DNA from: Hymenobacter negativus | GTDB lineage: Bacteria; Bacteroidota; Bacteroidia; Cytophagales; Hymenobacteraceae | Direction: 5' to 3' | DNA: 64,000 nucleotides | NCBI RefSeq assembly: GCF_017571495.1 | Contig: NZ_JAGETZ010000001.1 | Coordinates: 186,001 to 250,000 of the forward strand | Shown here: piece after piece, positions 32,121 through 41,445 of the stretch | How positions within the stretch are numbered: the first letter of the stretch is position 1 | How the letters are laid out: each line of letters opens with the position of its first letter | Notes under the pieces: generated by a model | The model's input: only the letters and a program-made list of their open reading frames with translations | Databases searched by the model: none | Told to the model about the DNA's origin: nothing | Translations under genes and position numbers: made by a program

Positions 32121-33187
32121 ATGGAAGTAACCCGCCAGCTCCGCTTCGACCTGCTCACCAAAAACGGCCTGACCCCCATCCAGCTCGCCTTCTGCTGGAA
32201 AGGCCAGCGCCTGCGCCGGAGCACGGGCGAGAAGTGCGACCCCAAGCGCGAGGAAGTCAAGCCGTGCCCAGCAACTTCGCCGCCGCCACTAACCTGGTGC
32301 TCGAGCGCTACGCCCAGGCCGCGCAGGCCGCCGAGCACGCGGCCACCGCCACTCGCCAGAAGCTGGACAAGGCGCAGATGAGCGCCGAAATCAGCCGCCG
32401 CTACGCCCTATTCGCTGCCGGCAACGAGGCCCAGGCCAGTAGCGGGGAAGTAGTGCTCCTGCCCCAGGTGGAAGCCACCCCGCCCGGCGTGCTTGACTAC
32501 TACGACCAGTGGCTGGGCGAGCAGACCCGTAAAACGTCGAATAAGTCGGGCCAGGACCTGAGCAAGTCCTACCTGGCCAGCCTGGCCAACACCCGCGATG
32601 TGCTCGAAGACTTTGCCGGGAAAGATGCGCCCCTCGCCCTCCCTGCCCTCGACCACGCCTAGTACGCCCGCTTCAGCGAGTTCCTCTTCGAGGACGACTG
32701 AGGCGAGTCGGTCAACACCTTCGGCAAGCACGTGCGCCACCTCAAGTCGTTTCTGGCCTGGGCCGAAGACCGAGAGCTGCCCGTCAACCGCAAATACCGC
32801 AAGTTTAAGGCACCTGACGAGTACCGGGGCGTCGATGCCCTCACCCAGGCCGGGCGGCTGCGCCTGGCCGCCGTGGACTTTCGCACCGAAGCCGCCCGCA
32901 CCTACATGCGCCAGCAGTTCGAAGCCCTCGACCCCGCCCTGCAGGCGCTGGCCCCCGCCAAGAAAGGCATGCGCAAAAGCCAGGCCGACCCGCTGCGGGT
33001 GGCCGAGCGGTTGCGCATGCTGGAGTGGGCCCGCGACAAGCTGCTCCAGTGCTGATACCTGGGCCTGCGCATTTCGGACGCCGACAAGTGCAGCCCGCGC
33101 CAGCTGAACGACCAGTTGGTGAAGCTCAAGACCACCAAAACCCGCAAGGACTGCTACATCCCCTTTTTCGACGACGACGTGTTCCAG
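32121..33187 (+). pseudogene. Decayed, truncated integrase copy
   Basis: Close relative of the integrase at 25654 (starts MEVTRQLRFDLLTKNGLTPI). Damage: an in-frame loss of about five codons near residue 40, a one-base deletion near 32265, an amber at 32660-32662 and an opal at 32699-32701 (both at Trp positions of the intact copy), and an opal at 33053-33055 replacing Cys. Homology then stops at about 33187, before the catalytic Arg409-His432-Tyr441 region. It cannot make an active recombinase. Confidence 0.9.
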
Positions 33188-33221
33188 CTAATCAACGCGT
33201 TTTATATTAAGCGTAAACAGG

Positions 33222-33241
33222 CCACGCTACGCCGCCTGACG
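33222..33241. other. Candidate attachment-site repeat (right)
   Basis: CCACGCTACGCCGCCTGACG matches 28584-28603 with two changes. It lies about 35 bases past the end of the dead integrase, where an attachment site would be expected next to an outward-reading integrase gene. Confidence 0.35.
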
Positions 33242-33312
33242 GCTAAGAAATTTAGGTGCTGGCAAGGTTTTTTCTGAGCCGGACCCGCTGCCGCTCCCAC
33301 TGATTTTTATGT

Positions 33313-33543
33313 ATGATGGCTTACCTATCGCTCGGTTTTGGTGATTCGCTCGTCTGCTTTGATACGCGAGGTGACACGGTTCTAAATTTTACTTACCGCA
33401 TCGACCGCCAAGCCCATGCGGTAGTGCTGACCGATGTGCTAAAGAGAACAGTTTCTTGTCGCATTCTGAAGGCTACTACAGATAGCCTTATTTTCGCCAG
33501 TTTATGGGATTTTAAAACCGCACAACGATTTATCAAAGAATAA
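33313..33543 (+). CDS. Small protein, possibly truncated lipocalin-like
   Basis: A 76-residue plus-strand protein with beta-strand pattern (TVLNFTYRIDRQAHAVVLTD, then DSLIFASLWDFKTAQRF). The pattern resembles the end of lipocalin-like proteins of this group. It lacks a signal peptide and starts right beside the damaged element edge, so it may be the remaining 3' end of a longer gene. Confidence 0.4.
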   Translation: MMAYLSLGFGDSLVCFDTRGDTVLNFTYRIDRQAHAVVLTDVLKRTVSCRILKATTDSLIFASLWDFKTAQRFIKE

Positions 33544-33712
33544 GGCTTGTTCTGGCGAACTCCCAACGGGTCGACTTTGTGAGGCAAAAGCTAGCATTTT
33601 ACCATCCAATAAATAGAGTCAAAAAGTGACCCGGAAAACCTGTGTTTCCAGGCCGTTTGAGCATCCAGTAAAATCCTCCAGAATCAAGACCATTTGTTAG
33701 CGCATGGAGGGG

Positions 33713-33805
33713 GGTGGTAAAGACGCAATAAGTTGCGTCTCTACCACCAACAAGCTATCGATTAGCGCCCGCTTACTGGCTGTAAAGACGCAACTTATTG
33801 CGTCT
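33713..33805. repeat. Pair of REP-like intergenic palindromes
   Basis: AGACGCAATAAGTTGCGTCT at 33721-33740 and its reverse complement AGACGCAACTTATTGCGTCT at 33786-33805. The first is extended by GGTGGTA / CTACCACC arms (33713-33748). They fill the 344-base gap between 33543 and the MarR gene at 33888. Such short dispersed palindromes are typical of intergenic repeats; no other feature was seen here. Confidence 0.65.
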
Positions 33806-33887
33806 CCCTGGATAAAATTCTGGCCAATAGGCTAGAGGCACCACGGGCCTCTGCCTTTATGCTAATGCACAGAATTAGCCAACGCTT

Positions 33888-34334
33888 TTACTGCATTAAC
33901 CGACACAACAACTGGTTGAGAAGCACCGCATTCGATTGGACGGGGCCAAAGAAGGCAGCATCGACCTGCTCAACCACTGCATTGGCTTGCCGGAGCAAGG
34001 TTTTGCCGCTGAGGGTCAGTTGCAACTGCTTGGCTCGGCCGTCCTGCCGGTGGCTGAAGCGCTCAACCATCCCCTTCCGCTCAAGGGTTTGCAGCACTTT
34101 GGATGTCATCATCTTATCAGTATTCGCGTAGTCCGCCAGCCGCTGCTGCGTTACGACTTCGCCCTGTTGGCCAAGCCAGTATAATCCTGCCATCAGTGAG
34201 AATTGCGTTAAGGTTATGCCGACTGAGCGGAGTTGCTGGTTCATCTGCAACTGCCATCGCATCGTCACTTGCCAGAGCAGATACCCGGTTTTTTCCTCGG
34301 GCTGCACATAAGAGAATATTGGTTTTTCACTCAT
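33888..34334 (-). CDS. MarR family transcriptional regulator
   Basis: A 148-residue winged-helix regulator. The helix-turn-helix and wing are visible as RLADYANTDKMMTSKVLQTL, then ERKGMVERFSHRQDGRAKQL. MarR proteins are dimers that repress genes for efflux, stress or catabolism until they bind a ligand. It overlaps the EVE-domain gene by 8 bases and is the last gene of a minus-strand operon, so it may control its own neighbours. Confidence 0.85.
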   Translation of the reverse strand: MSEKPIFSYVQPEEKTGYLLWQVTMRWQLQMNQQLRSVGITLTQFSLMAGLYWLGQQGEVVTQQRLADYANTDKMMTSKVLQTLERKGMVERFSHRQDGRAKQLQLTLSGKTLLRQANAVVEQVDAAFFGPVQSNAVLLNQLLCRLMQ

Positions 34335-34758
34335 GGTGGTCTGCTACCATAGTCGCACGAATCAACGCAAAGTCAACGGCGGGGATATTGAAGCACCCGA
34401 ACCGAAAACTGTATCCCCAGCGCTCTTTACGTTGAATGAACGTCAGTTGCGCCAGCAAAGGCTGGATGGCCACTTCGGTGACGGGCTGGTAGTGGACCAT
34501 ACGTCGGAAGGGCTCAAAACCAGGTTCTACGTAGACTTGAAATACGGGTTCATCGCTTACTTCCCCCAATGCTACAAAGCACTGGCAGGCAGCTGGCTGG
34601 TCATACGTTAGCTTGGGCGCGTATAGGATGATGCCATCGCCCGGCTGCATGAGACGCAACGGGCACGGCTTGCCATGGTTGACCTGGACGATGCCTTGCG
34701 CAACGCCGTGCAGGGCGTGGTCGCGGCTGGCGACCACCACCCAATACCGGCCACTCAT
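34327..34758 (-). CDS. EVE domain protein
   Basis: A 143-residue protein of the EVE (PUA-like) family. The N-terminal MSGRYWVVVASRDHALHGVA, the MQPGDGIILYAPK segment and conserved aromatics in the core fit the fold, which binds modified bases or nucleotides. EVE genes often occur near restriction or RNA-modification genes. It overlaps the genes on both sides by 4 and 8 bases. Confidence 0.8.
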   Translation of the reverse strand: MSGRYWVVVASRDHALHGVAQGIVQVNHGKPCPLRLMQPGDGIILYAPKLTYDQPAACQCFVALGEVSDEPVFQVYVEPGFEPFRRMVHYQPVTEVAIQPLLAQLTFIQRKERWGYSFRFGCFNIPAVDFALIRATMVADHHE

Positions 34759-35126
34759 GTGGTTTGCGTCTCTTGCAGGGTCAGCCAGTAGCCGTCCGGG
34801 TCGGCAATAATGGCTGTATTGCCAAAGGGCGTGGCCTGCAGGCCGCGTATCAAAGGAGCTTTGCCTTCCAGTCGTTCTAGAAAGGCCGCCAGCTCGCTCA
34901 CGCCAAACCAGAGGGCTACCCCCCAGCCTAGCTGGCTTGTTGCCTGCAGGTCCACCAGCGGTTTGCGGATGGCGAATAGGGCACCACTCTGTGTGGCGAA
35001 AACGCAGGCATCTGGGGGCGACGGCGTCACCAGCTGGAAGCCAAGGACATCGGCATAAAACTGGCGGGAAGCATCAAGGTCGCTTACTTGGAGCGAAACG
35101 AAGCCTAGCTGTGTAGGGGTTGGCAT
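34755..35126 (-). CDS. VOC family protein (glyoxalase/bleomycin-resistance fold)
   Basis: A 123-residue protein with the paired beta-alpha-beta-beta-beta pattern of the vicinal oxygen chelate fold: LGFVSLQVSDLDASRQFYAD, then VLGFQLVT, and a C-terminal FGNTAIIADPDGYWLTLQE. The final Glu is a typical metal ligand. It is the first gene of the operon with EVE and MarR genes. Substrate unknown; dioxygenase, glyoxalase or drug binding are possible. Confidence 0.8.
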   Translation of the reverse strand: MPTPTQLGFVSLQVSDLDASRQFYADVLGFQLVTPSPPDACVFATQSGALFAIRKPLVDLQATSQLGWGVALWFGVSELAAFLERLEGKAPLIRGLQATPFGNTAIIADPDGYWLTLQETQTT

Positions 35127-35340
35127 AAAGGGAGCTTTTAGTAGTCGTGACTACCAAATGTAGCTGATACAATTGACATTTGAGAATCCTGCTCCGGCTT
35201 TGGCTGCCTACGTTGATAGTTGCAGCATGATTTTTCCTATGCCCCACCCTTGCCGTTGACTTGGCGTTCGTTTTTTACGCACTACTAACTAATTATATTA
35301 CAGCATTTTAACAAGCTTGTCATTGTGCGCAGCAAAGTGG

Positions 35341-35544
35341 TTATTTCTGCCAACTCTCCGCAAATTCCTTCTTGGTCCAATAGCTCCAGAGCTTGGATAC
35401 CGGATTGACGATTACGACCTCGCTCGGGTGCTCTTCGTCTTCGGCATCTGTTATGCCCAACTCCAGCTCATATTCTTTTCCATTGCGAAACCCGGCAAAG
35501 CCATCCATGCCGCGAAACGTGTACTTCTTCTTTTGAAATTCCAT
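35341..35544 (-). CDS. Small hypothetical protein
   Basis: A 67-residue protein (MEFQKKKYTFRGMDGFAGFR) with an acidic middle and aromatic C-terminus (VIVNPVSKLWSYWTKKEF). The ATG at 35544 is preferred because the in-frame upstream extension is Arg/Ser-rich. No family was recognised. The 214-base gap up to 35126 shows nothing clear. Confidence 0.45.
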   Translation of the reverse strand: MEFQKKKYTFRGMDGFAGFRNGKEYELELGITDAEDEEHPSEVVIVNPVSKLWSYWTKKEFAESWQK

Positions 35545-35835
35545 GCGGCAAAGGTAGAAGGGCAACCGAACGGGTGCTATTTGTTCTGCCCGAATGTCGT
35601 TTTCCAGCTGCCCCGCCACGATGTAGGCCAACTCGCCATTGGCCCCTCGGCCTGATGATAGACTTTTTGCCACCACTCCACGGCTGCAGCCTGGGGGTCG
35701 GCTCACAGCCGCTGCGATGCTGCACGCTTGCCCTGCCATACGCTACCGGCCACAGAGAAGCTGGCAACGCACCGCAGCTTCAGCAAAAGTGCCTGAACAG
35801 TGACTGGCAAACGAACCAGTCCGTATTAGAAGGCC

Positions 35836-36204
35836 ATGGAAACACCTCCTAACCTGCCATCCCCAACAGAAACGCAACCGGGAGCAACGCATGAGCCGCC
35901 GGACCGCTCCGCGTGGCATACTGGGCTGCGCGCCCACTGGCTGGCGCTGGCGGCCTATGCCCTCTACGCCGGCCGCTGGGTGCAATACATTGGGGAGGCG
36001 CGGGCCTACCGCGCCCAGCCCACACCCGGCGGCGCAGGTGATGCGTTGGGCTGGCTACTACTGGGGCAGCTTGGGTTTGCCCTCCTGCTTGCCATTGCGC
36101 TATTGGGCAATGCCATCTGGCGGAAGCAGGGCCGCCTGTTTTATGTGGTGCTGACTTGTTTGGTGCTGCTGCCTTTTGTGCTGCAATATCTTATTGAAGG
36201 CTAA
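35836..36204 (+). CDS. Membrane protein, three predicted helices
   Basis: A 122-residue protein with a Pro/Thr-rich N-terminus, then three hydrophobic segments (near residues 35-55, 75-100 and 102-120; for example GWLLLGQLGFALLLAIALLG). Its stop overlaps the 3' end of the converging gene at 36201 by 4 bases. Function unknown. Confidence 0.6.
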   Translation: METPPNLPSPTETQPGATHEPPDRSAWHTGLRAHWLALAAYALYAGRWVQYIGEARAYRAQPTPGGAGDALGWLLLGQLGFALLLAIALLGNAIWRKQGRLFYVVLTCLVLLPFVLQYLIEG

Positions 36205-36722
36205 CTGCGGCGGGTCGGAAAGCGGCGGGCCCCGGCCCGCAGCAGCCCATAGCACACCAGCAAGCCCAGCACGTTGTAGGGCACCGACAGCAGCACGATG
36301 AGCCAGCCCAGCGCCAGGCCGTCGCCGAAGCCATTCAGCAGCAGGATGCGGCCCCAGTTGGAGGGAAAATACCCGGCCTGCATGTCGTGCCACTCCCACA
36401 GCATGCCGCCCAGCGGCGCGCTTACTACCACCGTTGCCAGGGCTACCAAGCCTACTATCCCTACCTGGCCCCAACGCCCACGCCGCCCGAACGTGTCGGT
36501 GGCGCCCGCCGCCAGCGGGCCAAAACAGCCGCAGCACAGCGCGATGTAGGCCAAGGGGTGAGCGTCCTGATAAAGATACATGCCGTAGGGCGCCCCAAAC
36601 ACATGGTGCCCAGGTAGCAGCGCCCATAGCAAGCCATAGCCCACGGTAGCGCAACCGAAGGCAGTCAGCCAGTAAAAGATGATTCGCTTCAGCACCTCAG
36701 AGGCTTGGTTGATGACGGGCAA
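36201..36722 (-). CDS. Membrane protein with four to five helices
   Basis: A 173-residue protein with hydrophobic segments at about residues 14-32, 55-75, 88-105 and 130-160 (VGIVGLVALATVVVSAPLGG, then LGWLIVLLSVPYNVLGLLVC). No family motif was recognised. Confidence 0.6.
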   Translation of the reverse strand: MPVINQASEVLKRIIFYWLTAFGCATVGYGLLWALLPGHHVFGAPYGMYLYQDAHPLAYIALCCGCFGPLAAGATDTFGRRGRWGQVGIVGLVALATVVVSAPLGGMLWEWHDMQAGYFPSNWGRILLLNGFGDGLALGWLIVLLSVPYNVLGLLVCYGLLRAGARRFPTRRS

Positions 36723-36829
36723 AGATAGAAAGCCGGGGCACCGCGCTGCTGGCCCCCGTTTGCGCTGCCAGCCCGGCGCGCAACACCCGCTGCGCCCGGC
36801 TCGTTAGCTCAACCATACCTTTCCTGCCA

Positions 36830-37450
36830 ATGCCTACCAATACTTTCTATCTCGACGACGCCCGTACCGAGGCCGTTACAGCCAGCTGGAATATGTTTTT
36901 CCGCAACTTTCGCCTTGACTATCAGGGCCAGGAGCTGGGCCGCCTCACTCCGGCCGAACTGAAAGCCGGCCACGAGTTTGCCCTGCCCGATGGCCGCCGT
37001 CTACTGGTGCGGCTCCAGCAAAAGTTTGGGGCGCAGGGCCTTGACTTTCAGGTGGACGGGCGGCCCCTCGGCGGCACCATCAACGACCCGCTCACCCAAA
37101 TCAAGACCGCTTTTGTGGCTATTATGCTCATCGCGGGCCTGAACGTGGTGTTGTCGGTGATGGCAATGCTGGGAAGTGTCGAATTCCTGGTAGCCATCGG
37201 CTTCGGCGGGGGCACCCTGGCCGAGGGCTTGGTTTATGCCGGCTTGGGCTGGCTGGGCAAGTTTCGGCGGGCAGCTTGGGCGTTCTACGCGGCCTTAGGC
37301 CTGCTGGTGCTCGATGGCGTGATGCTGCTGGGCAGCGACCAGGGCTCGGCAGGCATGGTGGTGCGCGTGCTGCTGGGAATCGCCATCTACCGGGGTGCTA
37401 CGGCAGCGCGCCAGCTTCGCACAACTGCCGGTGTGGTTAATACTGATTAA
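36830..37450 (+). CDS. Membrane protein with N-terminal soluble domain
   Basis: A 206-residue protein. Residues 1-100 are soluble and beta-rich; the rest contains about four hydrophobic segments (for example TAFVAIMLIAGLNVVLSVMA). TACCTTTC lies just upstream of the ATG. It starts a run of eight plus-strand genes. Function unknown. Confidence 0.6.
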   Translation: MPTNTFYLDDARTEAVTASWNMFFRNFRLDYQGQELGRLTPAELKAGHEFALPDGRRLLVRLQQKFGAQGLDFQVDGRPLGGTINDPLTQIKTAFVAIMLIAGLNVVLSVMAMLGSVEFLVAIGFGGGTLAEGLVYAGLGWLGKFRRAAWAFYAALGLLVLDGVMLLGSDQGSAGMVVRVLLGIAIYRGATAARQLRTTAGVVNTD

Positions 37451-37512
37451 GTTTTCCGGGCCACGGCCCGTCCTTTAACCAAGCGCATTATTCGTCTTTC
37501 CCGTCTCTGCTC

Positions 37513-38151
37513 ATGACCACTGTTTCGCGCCTTTTCTCTTCCACGGCCGGCCCAATCCGTGGACTGCGCACGTTGGAGTTGCCTGGCTTGTGGCTGCCCA
37601 CCGGCCACGTCGTGGCCTGCGACCCGCTGGTGTACTTCAACCCGCAGCCATTCACCCGCAATTGCCCGCCCGGCCGCTACTCCGTGTTTCTGCACCTGTT
37701 GCCCGATGAAGGCCTGATAGCATACGCCGAACTACGAATTAGCTCGGCAACGGCAGTACACTGGGAGCAGGCGGTGAACGCCGGCCAGAATCTGGATACG
37801 CTCGAGGCCGATGAGATTTTTGGCTACCCGGTGGACGCCGGCTTGGGCTGTTTTATGGACCAGACAACGGTAGCCCTGCTCGACCAGCACGATGCCGACC
37901 TGCAAGCCCAACTTGGAGACCAGTACATAAGCTATTTCGACAACTACGTCGACGATGAGCTGTTCACCGGCCCCACCGCCACCGGCCACGATTACTGCCT
38001 GCTGCAGCCCTACGCCCACCGGGAAAACAATGCGGCCGTGTTTCAAGCAGGCTACGGGGATGGCTTCTACGCCACCTACGTTGGGTTGGACGCGGCTGGT
38101 CAGCCCGTGAAATTCGTGACGGAATTCATTGAGGCTGCAGCTGCGGGTTAA
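37513..38151 (+). CDS. DUF4241 domain protein
   Basis: A 212-residue protein fitting DUF4241: an N-terminal VVACDPLVYFNPQPFTR, then CPPGRYSVFLHLLPDEG, then YAELRISSATAVHWEQAVN, and a C-terminal GDGFYATYVGLDAAGQPVKF. DUF4241 proteins are soluble, of unknown function, and common in accessory regions; some sit near toxin-immunity genes. It is 62 bases downstream of the membrane protein at 36830. Confidence 0.75.
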   Translation: MTTVSRLFSSTAGPIRGLRTLELPGLWLPTGHVVACDPLVYFNPQPFTRNCPPGRYSVFLHLLPDEGLIAYAELRISSATAVHWEQAVNAGQNLDTLEADEIFGYPVDAGLGCFMDQTTVALLDQHDADLQAQLGDQYISYFDNYVDDELFTGPTATGHDYCLLQPYAHRENNAAVFQAGYGDGFYATYVGLDAAGQPVKFVTEFIEAAAAG

Positions 38152-38157
38152 TCTGCC

Positions 38158-38284
38158 GGCCGCCCTGATTATTGTGGCTGTGGCCGCCAGCGATATTGGC
38201 TACGAAGGAACTGTCGGGCTGGATAACAGCCTGGCGGAAATACTGCGGGCCAACTCGAATATTGCCAATAAGCTGTACTATTAG
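38158..38284 (+). pseudogene. Possible gene remnant
   Basis: A short frame ending in TAG at 38282-38284 encodes AALIIVAVAASDIGYEGTVG and then LDNSLAEILRANSNIANKLY, which looks protein-like, but no good start is present. It may be the end of a lost gene between 37513 and 38345. Weak evidence. Confidence 0.25.
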
Positions 38285-38344
38285 CCCAAATAAACCCAAC
38301 TGAAGAACACTTTCTTTTCTGTAACCACTGAAAACAAACTACTT

Positions 38345-38737
38345 ATGGCCTTGCTTACCATTCTCGACGAAACCGCCAGCGGCAGCATTCTGCACCGGCT
38401 GGAGCTGGAAATCAGCCAGGAAATGCTCACTGTGCGTGAGTTGATTGCCCGCCGCGTGCACTACGAAGTGGCGGCCTACAACGAGCGCCAGAGCGGCGTG
38501 TTCCAGGGGCTGGTGCAGCCCACCGAGTCGGAAAAGGTGCTGAATGGCTACCGCCTGCGCCCTCAGCACCTCATCGACGCCGAGCAGCAGGTGTACCGCG
38601 CGCTGGAGGCGTTTCAGCAAAACGGCTTTTTCGTGCTGGTGAACGAGCGACAGGTTGAAAGCCTGGAGGAGGAAGTGTGGCTAGGCAGCGGCGCCACGGC
38701 CAGCTTCTTAAAGCTTACTCCGCTAGTCGGCGGCTGA
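38345..38737 (+). CDS. Hypothetical partner of the DUF4132 gene
   Basis: A 130-residue soluble protein (MALLTILDETASGSILHRLE). A helical middle and ELIARRVHYEVAAYNERQ suggest an alpha/beta fold. It lies directly upstream of the large DUF4132-type gene, 47 bases before its start, so the two may function together. No family was recognised. Confidence 0.55.
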   Translation: MALLTILDETASGSILHRLELEISQEMLTVRELIARRVHYEVAAYNERQSGVFQGLVQPTESEKVLNGYRLRPQHLIDAEQQVYRALEAFQQNGFFVLVNERQVESLEEEVWLGSGATASFLKLTPLVGG

Positions 38738-38784
38738 GCCATAGGACTGCTCAACCGTTTTCCTCAACCTGTTTACCCGCCGCC

Positions 38785-41310
38785 ATGCCCGCCAAATCAA
38801 AAGCCCTTTATAACCCAGCCATTCTCGAAGACACCAGCGCCGAGGCCGTCGAAATGAAGCCCGTGCTGACTGAGCTGCTGCCCCAGGCACTCGGTAAGAC
38901 CTACAACACCAAGCCTAGCGAGCTGCCCGCCTACCAGGCCGTACGGACCCAGGATGCCGCCTATCAAGGGCGCCTCGCGCTGGCGCTGGCGATGGCCATG
39001 CACCGTTGCGCACAATCCGACTACCAAATCCGCTCTACCCTGGCCGAGTTGCTGAGCGGGCTTCTCCGTGGCACCCTGGGCCTGGGTGAGGACGACTACC
39101 TGCGGCTGATGCAGCTCTACGGACTGGACATGCGCGACGCCAACCCTACCCTGGAGCTGTGGCCCTATCCCTGGGGCCTCACGCTGGCGCAAGTTGCCCG
39201 GCTGGCCAAAAAGCAGGGTCAGCTTGGGGAGCCATTGCGGGAGGTGGTCGCGGCCATTTACCGGGGCACCATTGGCGGGCTACGCAATGAGCTGCCCCTC
39301 AACCTGAAGGCCCAGGAAATCCTGAACCTGACCGGCGAAGCACAGGCCCCCACCGTGGTTTTTGCCGATGGCGACCCATTTGGCCTGTCGCTCAACCAGT
39401 TTGTGGCGGACCTCGCCCCTGCTGCCGTGGCCAACTGGGTAACATTGCTTCAGATGTGGCAAAAAGCGACCGCTGGCCAGCCCACCGCCAAATTGCGCAA
39501 AGAGCTGGACGCCGCCACGGCCGCCATCGGCCCGGAGGCCGTGCGTGAGCAAGGCAGCACCTGGCTCCAGGTGTTGGCTAATATCCCGGTGGTGGAGCGG
39601 CCACGCGTGCACGACTACGGCGACGGCACGGTGTACAACTATATGTCCTGGGATTTTCTCACGGATGCCAACTTGGTGGTGGCCAAGGGCCTCATCTGGA
39701 CGATGCAGCCGCTGGCCGATGCCCATGTGCTGGCGCAGCTGACGGCACTGGCCGCTAAGTGCTTCCGCAAGATTCCGGGCAAAGGGCCACTGGCAGCGGG
39801 CCTGGGCAACGCCTGCCTGCTGGTTCTCTCGCAAAACGGCCTGCCCGGCGTGGCGGCCCTGGCGCGGGTGCGCAGCAAAATCCGGCAGACCAACACCCAG
39901 GAAATCATCGCCCGCTACATCGCCCAGGAATCGGCGAAGCTGGGCGTGAGTCCGGCCGAGATTGAGGACATGGCCGTGCCGGAGTTCGGGCTCGAAAACG
40001 GCCGGCTGGTGGAGGAACTGGGCGAATACACCGCTACGCTCACCCTCACCGACGGCAAGGCCGACGTACAGTGGCGGAAAGCCGATAAACCGCTCAAAAG
40101 CGCTCCGGCGGCTCTTAAAGCTACCCACGCCGACGAGCTAAAAGAACTAAAAACTACCCAAACTCAGGCCCAGCAGACCTACACCGCCCAGCGCGACCGG
40201 CTCGACCGCAGCTTCGTGGAGGAGCGGCGCATGCCGTGGCCCTGGTTCGCGCAGTATTATTTCGACCACGGGCTGATGAGCGAGCTGGCCCGGCGCCTCA
40301 TCTGGCGCCTGCGCCGGCCCGATGGCACATTCCAGGATGCCCTGTACTTAGATGACAGCTGGCAGGATGCCCATGGCAAACCCCTCCCCGCCCTTGGGGC
40401 CGACACGCAGGTGCAGCTCTGGCATCCTGTCTTGACGACGGCCACCGAGGTGCTAGCCTGGCGCGAACTGCTGGAACGCCACCAGCTACGCCAGCCCCTG
40501 AAGCAAGCCTTCCGGGAGGTCTACCTGCTCACGCCGCCCGAAGAGCGCACCAACACCTACTCCAACCGCATGGCCGCCCACATCCTCAAGCAGCACCAGT
40601 TCAACAGCCTGGCTAAGCTGCGCGGCTGGCGCTACCGCCTGCTTGGGGCCTACGACAAGGGCTACGATTCCGAGATTGCCAGTCTGCCTCTGCCCGCCCA
40701 CAACCTCACGGCCGAGTACTGGGTGAGCGAAGTGTACGCCGACGGCGAGTGGAACGACACCGGCATCTACAACTACGTGAGCACCGACCAAGTCCGCTTC
40801 ACGCGCGGCGAGGCGCCCGTGGCACTGCCCGAGATACCAGCGCTGGCCTTCAGCGAAGTGATGCGCGACGTGGACCTGTTCGTGGGCGTGGCCAGCGTCG
40901 GCAACGACCCGCAGTGGCGCGACAACGGCGGGCTGGCCCAGTTCCGCAACTACTGGGAAAGCTACAGCTTCGGCGACCTGAGCGAGGTGGCCAAAACCCG
41001 CAAGCTGGCCCTGGAACGGCTGGTGCCCCGCCTGAAAATTGGCAAAGTGAGCGAAATCAAGGGCAATTTCCTGGTGGTGAAGGGCCACCGCCACACCTAC
41101 AAAATTCACCTTGGCTCGGGCAATATTCTGATGGAGCCCAACGACCAGTACCTCTGCATCGTGCCCGACCGGTCCAGCAGAACCATGGGGGACAGCGCCG
41201 TTTTCCTGCCCTTCGAGGGCGACGCCGTACTGTCCATTATTCTCAGCAAAGCCCAGCTGCTGATGGACGACGATAAAATCACCGACCCCACCATCCTGCG
41301 CCAGCTATGA
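38785..41310 (+). CDS. DUF4132 / DUF7737 large protein
   Basis: An 841-residue protein of the DUF4132 type, related in layout to MolR-like proteins. A helical N-terminal half contains repeats of LA/LL helices; the C-terminal domain is the DUF7737 type (SEVMRDVDLFVGVASVGNDP, YWESYSFGDLSEVAKTRKLA, then VKGHRHTYKIHLGSGNILM). No WGR domain is obvious in this protein. The ATG at 38785 is used because the upstream in-frame codons are Arg/Ser-rich. Biochemical role unknown; the family is often in accessory clusters. Confidence 0.75.
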   Translation: MPAKSKALYNPAILEDTSAEAVEMKPVLTELLPQALGKTYNTKPSELPAYQAVRTQDAAYQGRLALALAMAMHRCAQSDYQIRSTLAELLSGLLRGTLGLGEDDYLRLMQLYGLDMRDANPTLELWPYPWGLTLAQVARLAKKQGQLGEPLREVVAAIYRGTIGGLRNELPLNLKAQEILNLTGEAQAPTVVFADGDPFGLSLNQFVADLAPAAVANWVTLLQMWQKATAGQPTAKLRKELDAATAAIGPEAVREQGSTWLQVLANIPVVERPRVHDYGDGTVYNYMSWDFLTDANLVVAKGLIWTMQPLADAHVLAQLTALAAKCFRKIPGKGPLAAGLGNACLLVLSQNGLPGVAALARVRSKIRQTNTQEIIARYIAQESAKLGVSPAEIEDMAVPEFGLENGRLVEELGEYTATLTLTDGKADVQWRKADKPLKSAPAALKATHADELKELKTTQTQAQQTYTAQRDRLDRSFVEERRMPWPWFAQYYFDHGLMSELARRLIWRLRRPDGTFQDALYLDDSWQDAHGKPLPALGADTQVQLWHPVLTTATEVLAWRELLERHQLRQPLKQAFREVYLLTPPEERTNTYSNRMAAHILKQHQFNSLAKLRGWRYRLLGAYDKGYDSEIASLPLPAHNLTAEYWVSEVYADGEWNDTGIYNYVSTDQVRFTRGEAPVALPEIPALAFSEVMRDVDLFVGVASVGNDPQWRDNGGLAQFRNYWESYSFGDLSEVAKTRKLALERLVPRLKIGKVSEIKGNFLVVKGHRHTYKIHLGSGNILMEPNDQYLCIVPDRSSRTMGDSAVFLPFEGDAVLSIILSKAQLLMDDDKITDPTILRQL

Positions 41311-41445
41311 CCGCAACTATTGCCAGTGGAACGACCAGTTGGGCCGCCTGCCGCTTGGCCGGCGAACAGCCTTCAGCCAATGTCGTAGCCACAGGCCGCC
41401 AGGCAGGGGGTTACTCGCCGTGTTCTGCTCTACTCATCAGCTTTT

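Noticed and set aside
33713..33805. Possible CRISPR array
   Set aside because: Only two repeat copies, in opposite orientation, palindromic, without equal spacers or cas genes.
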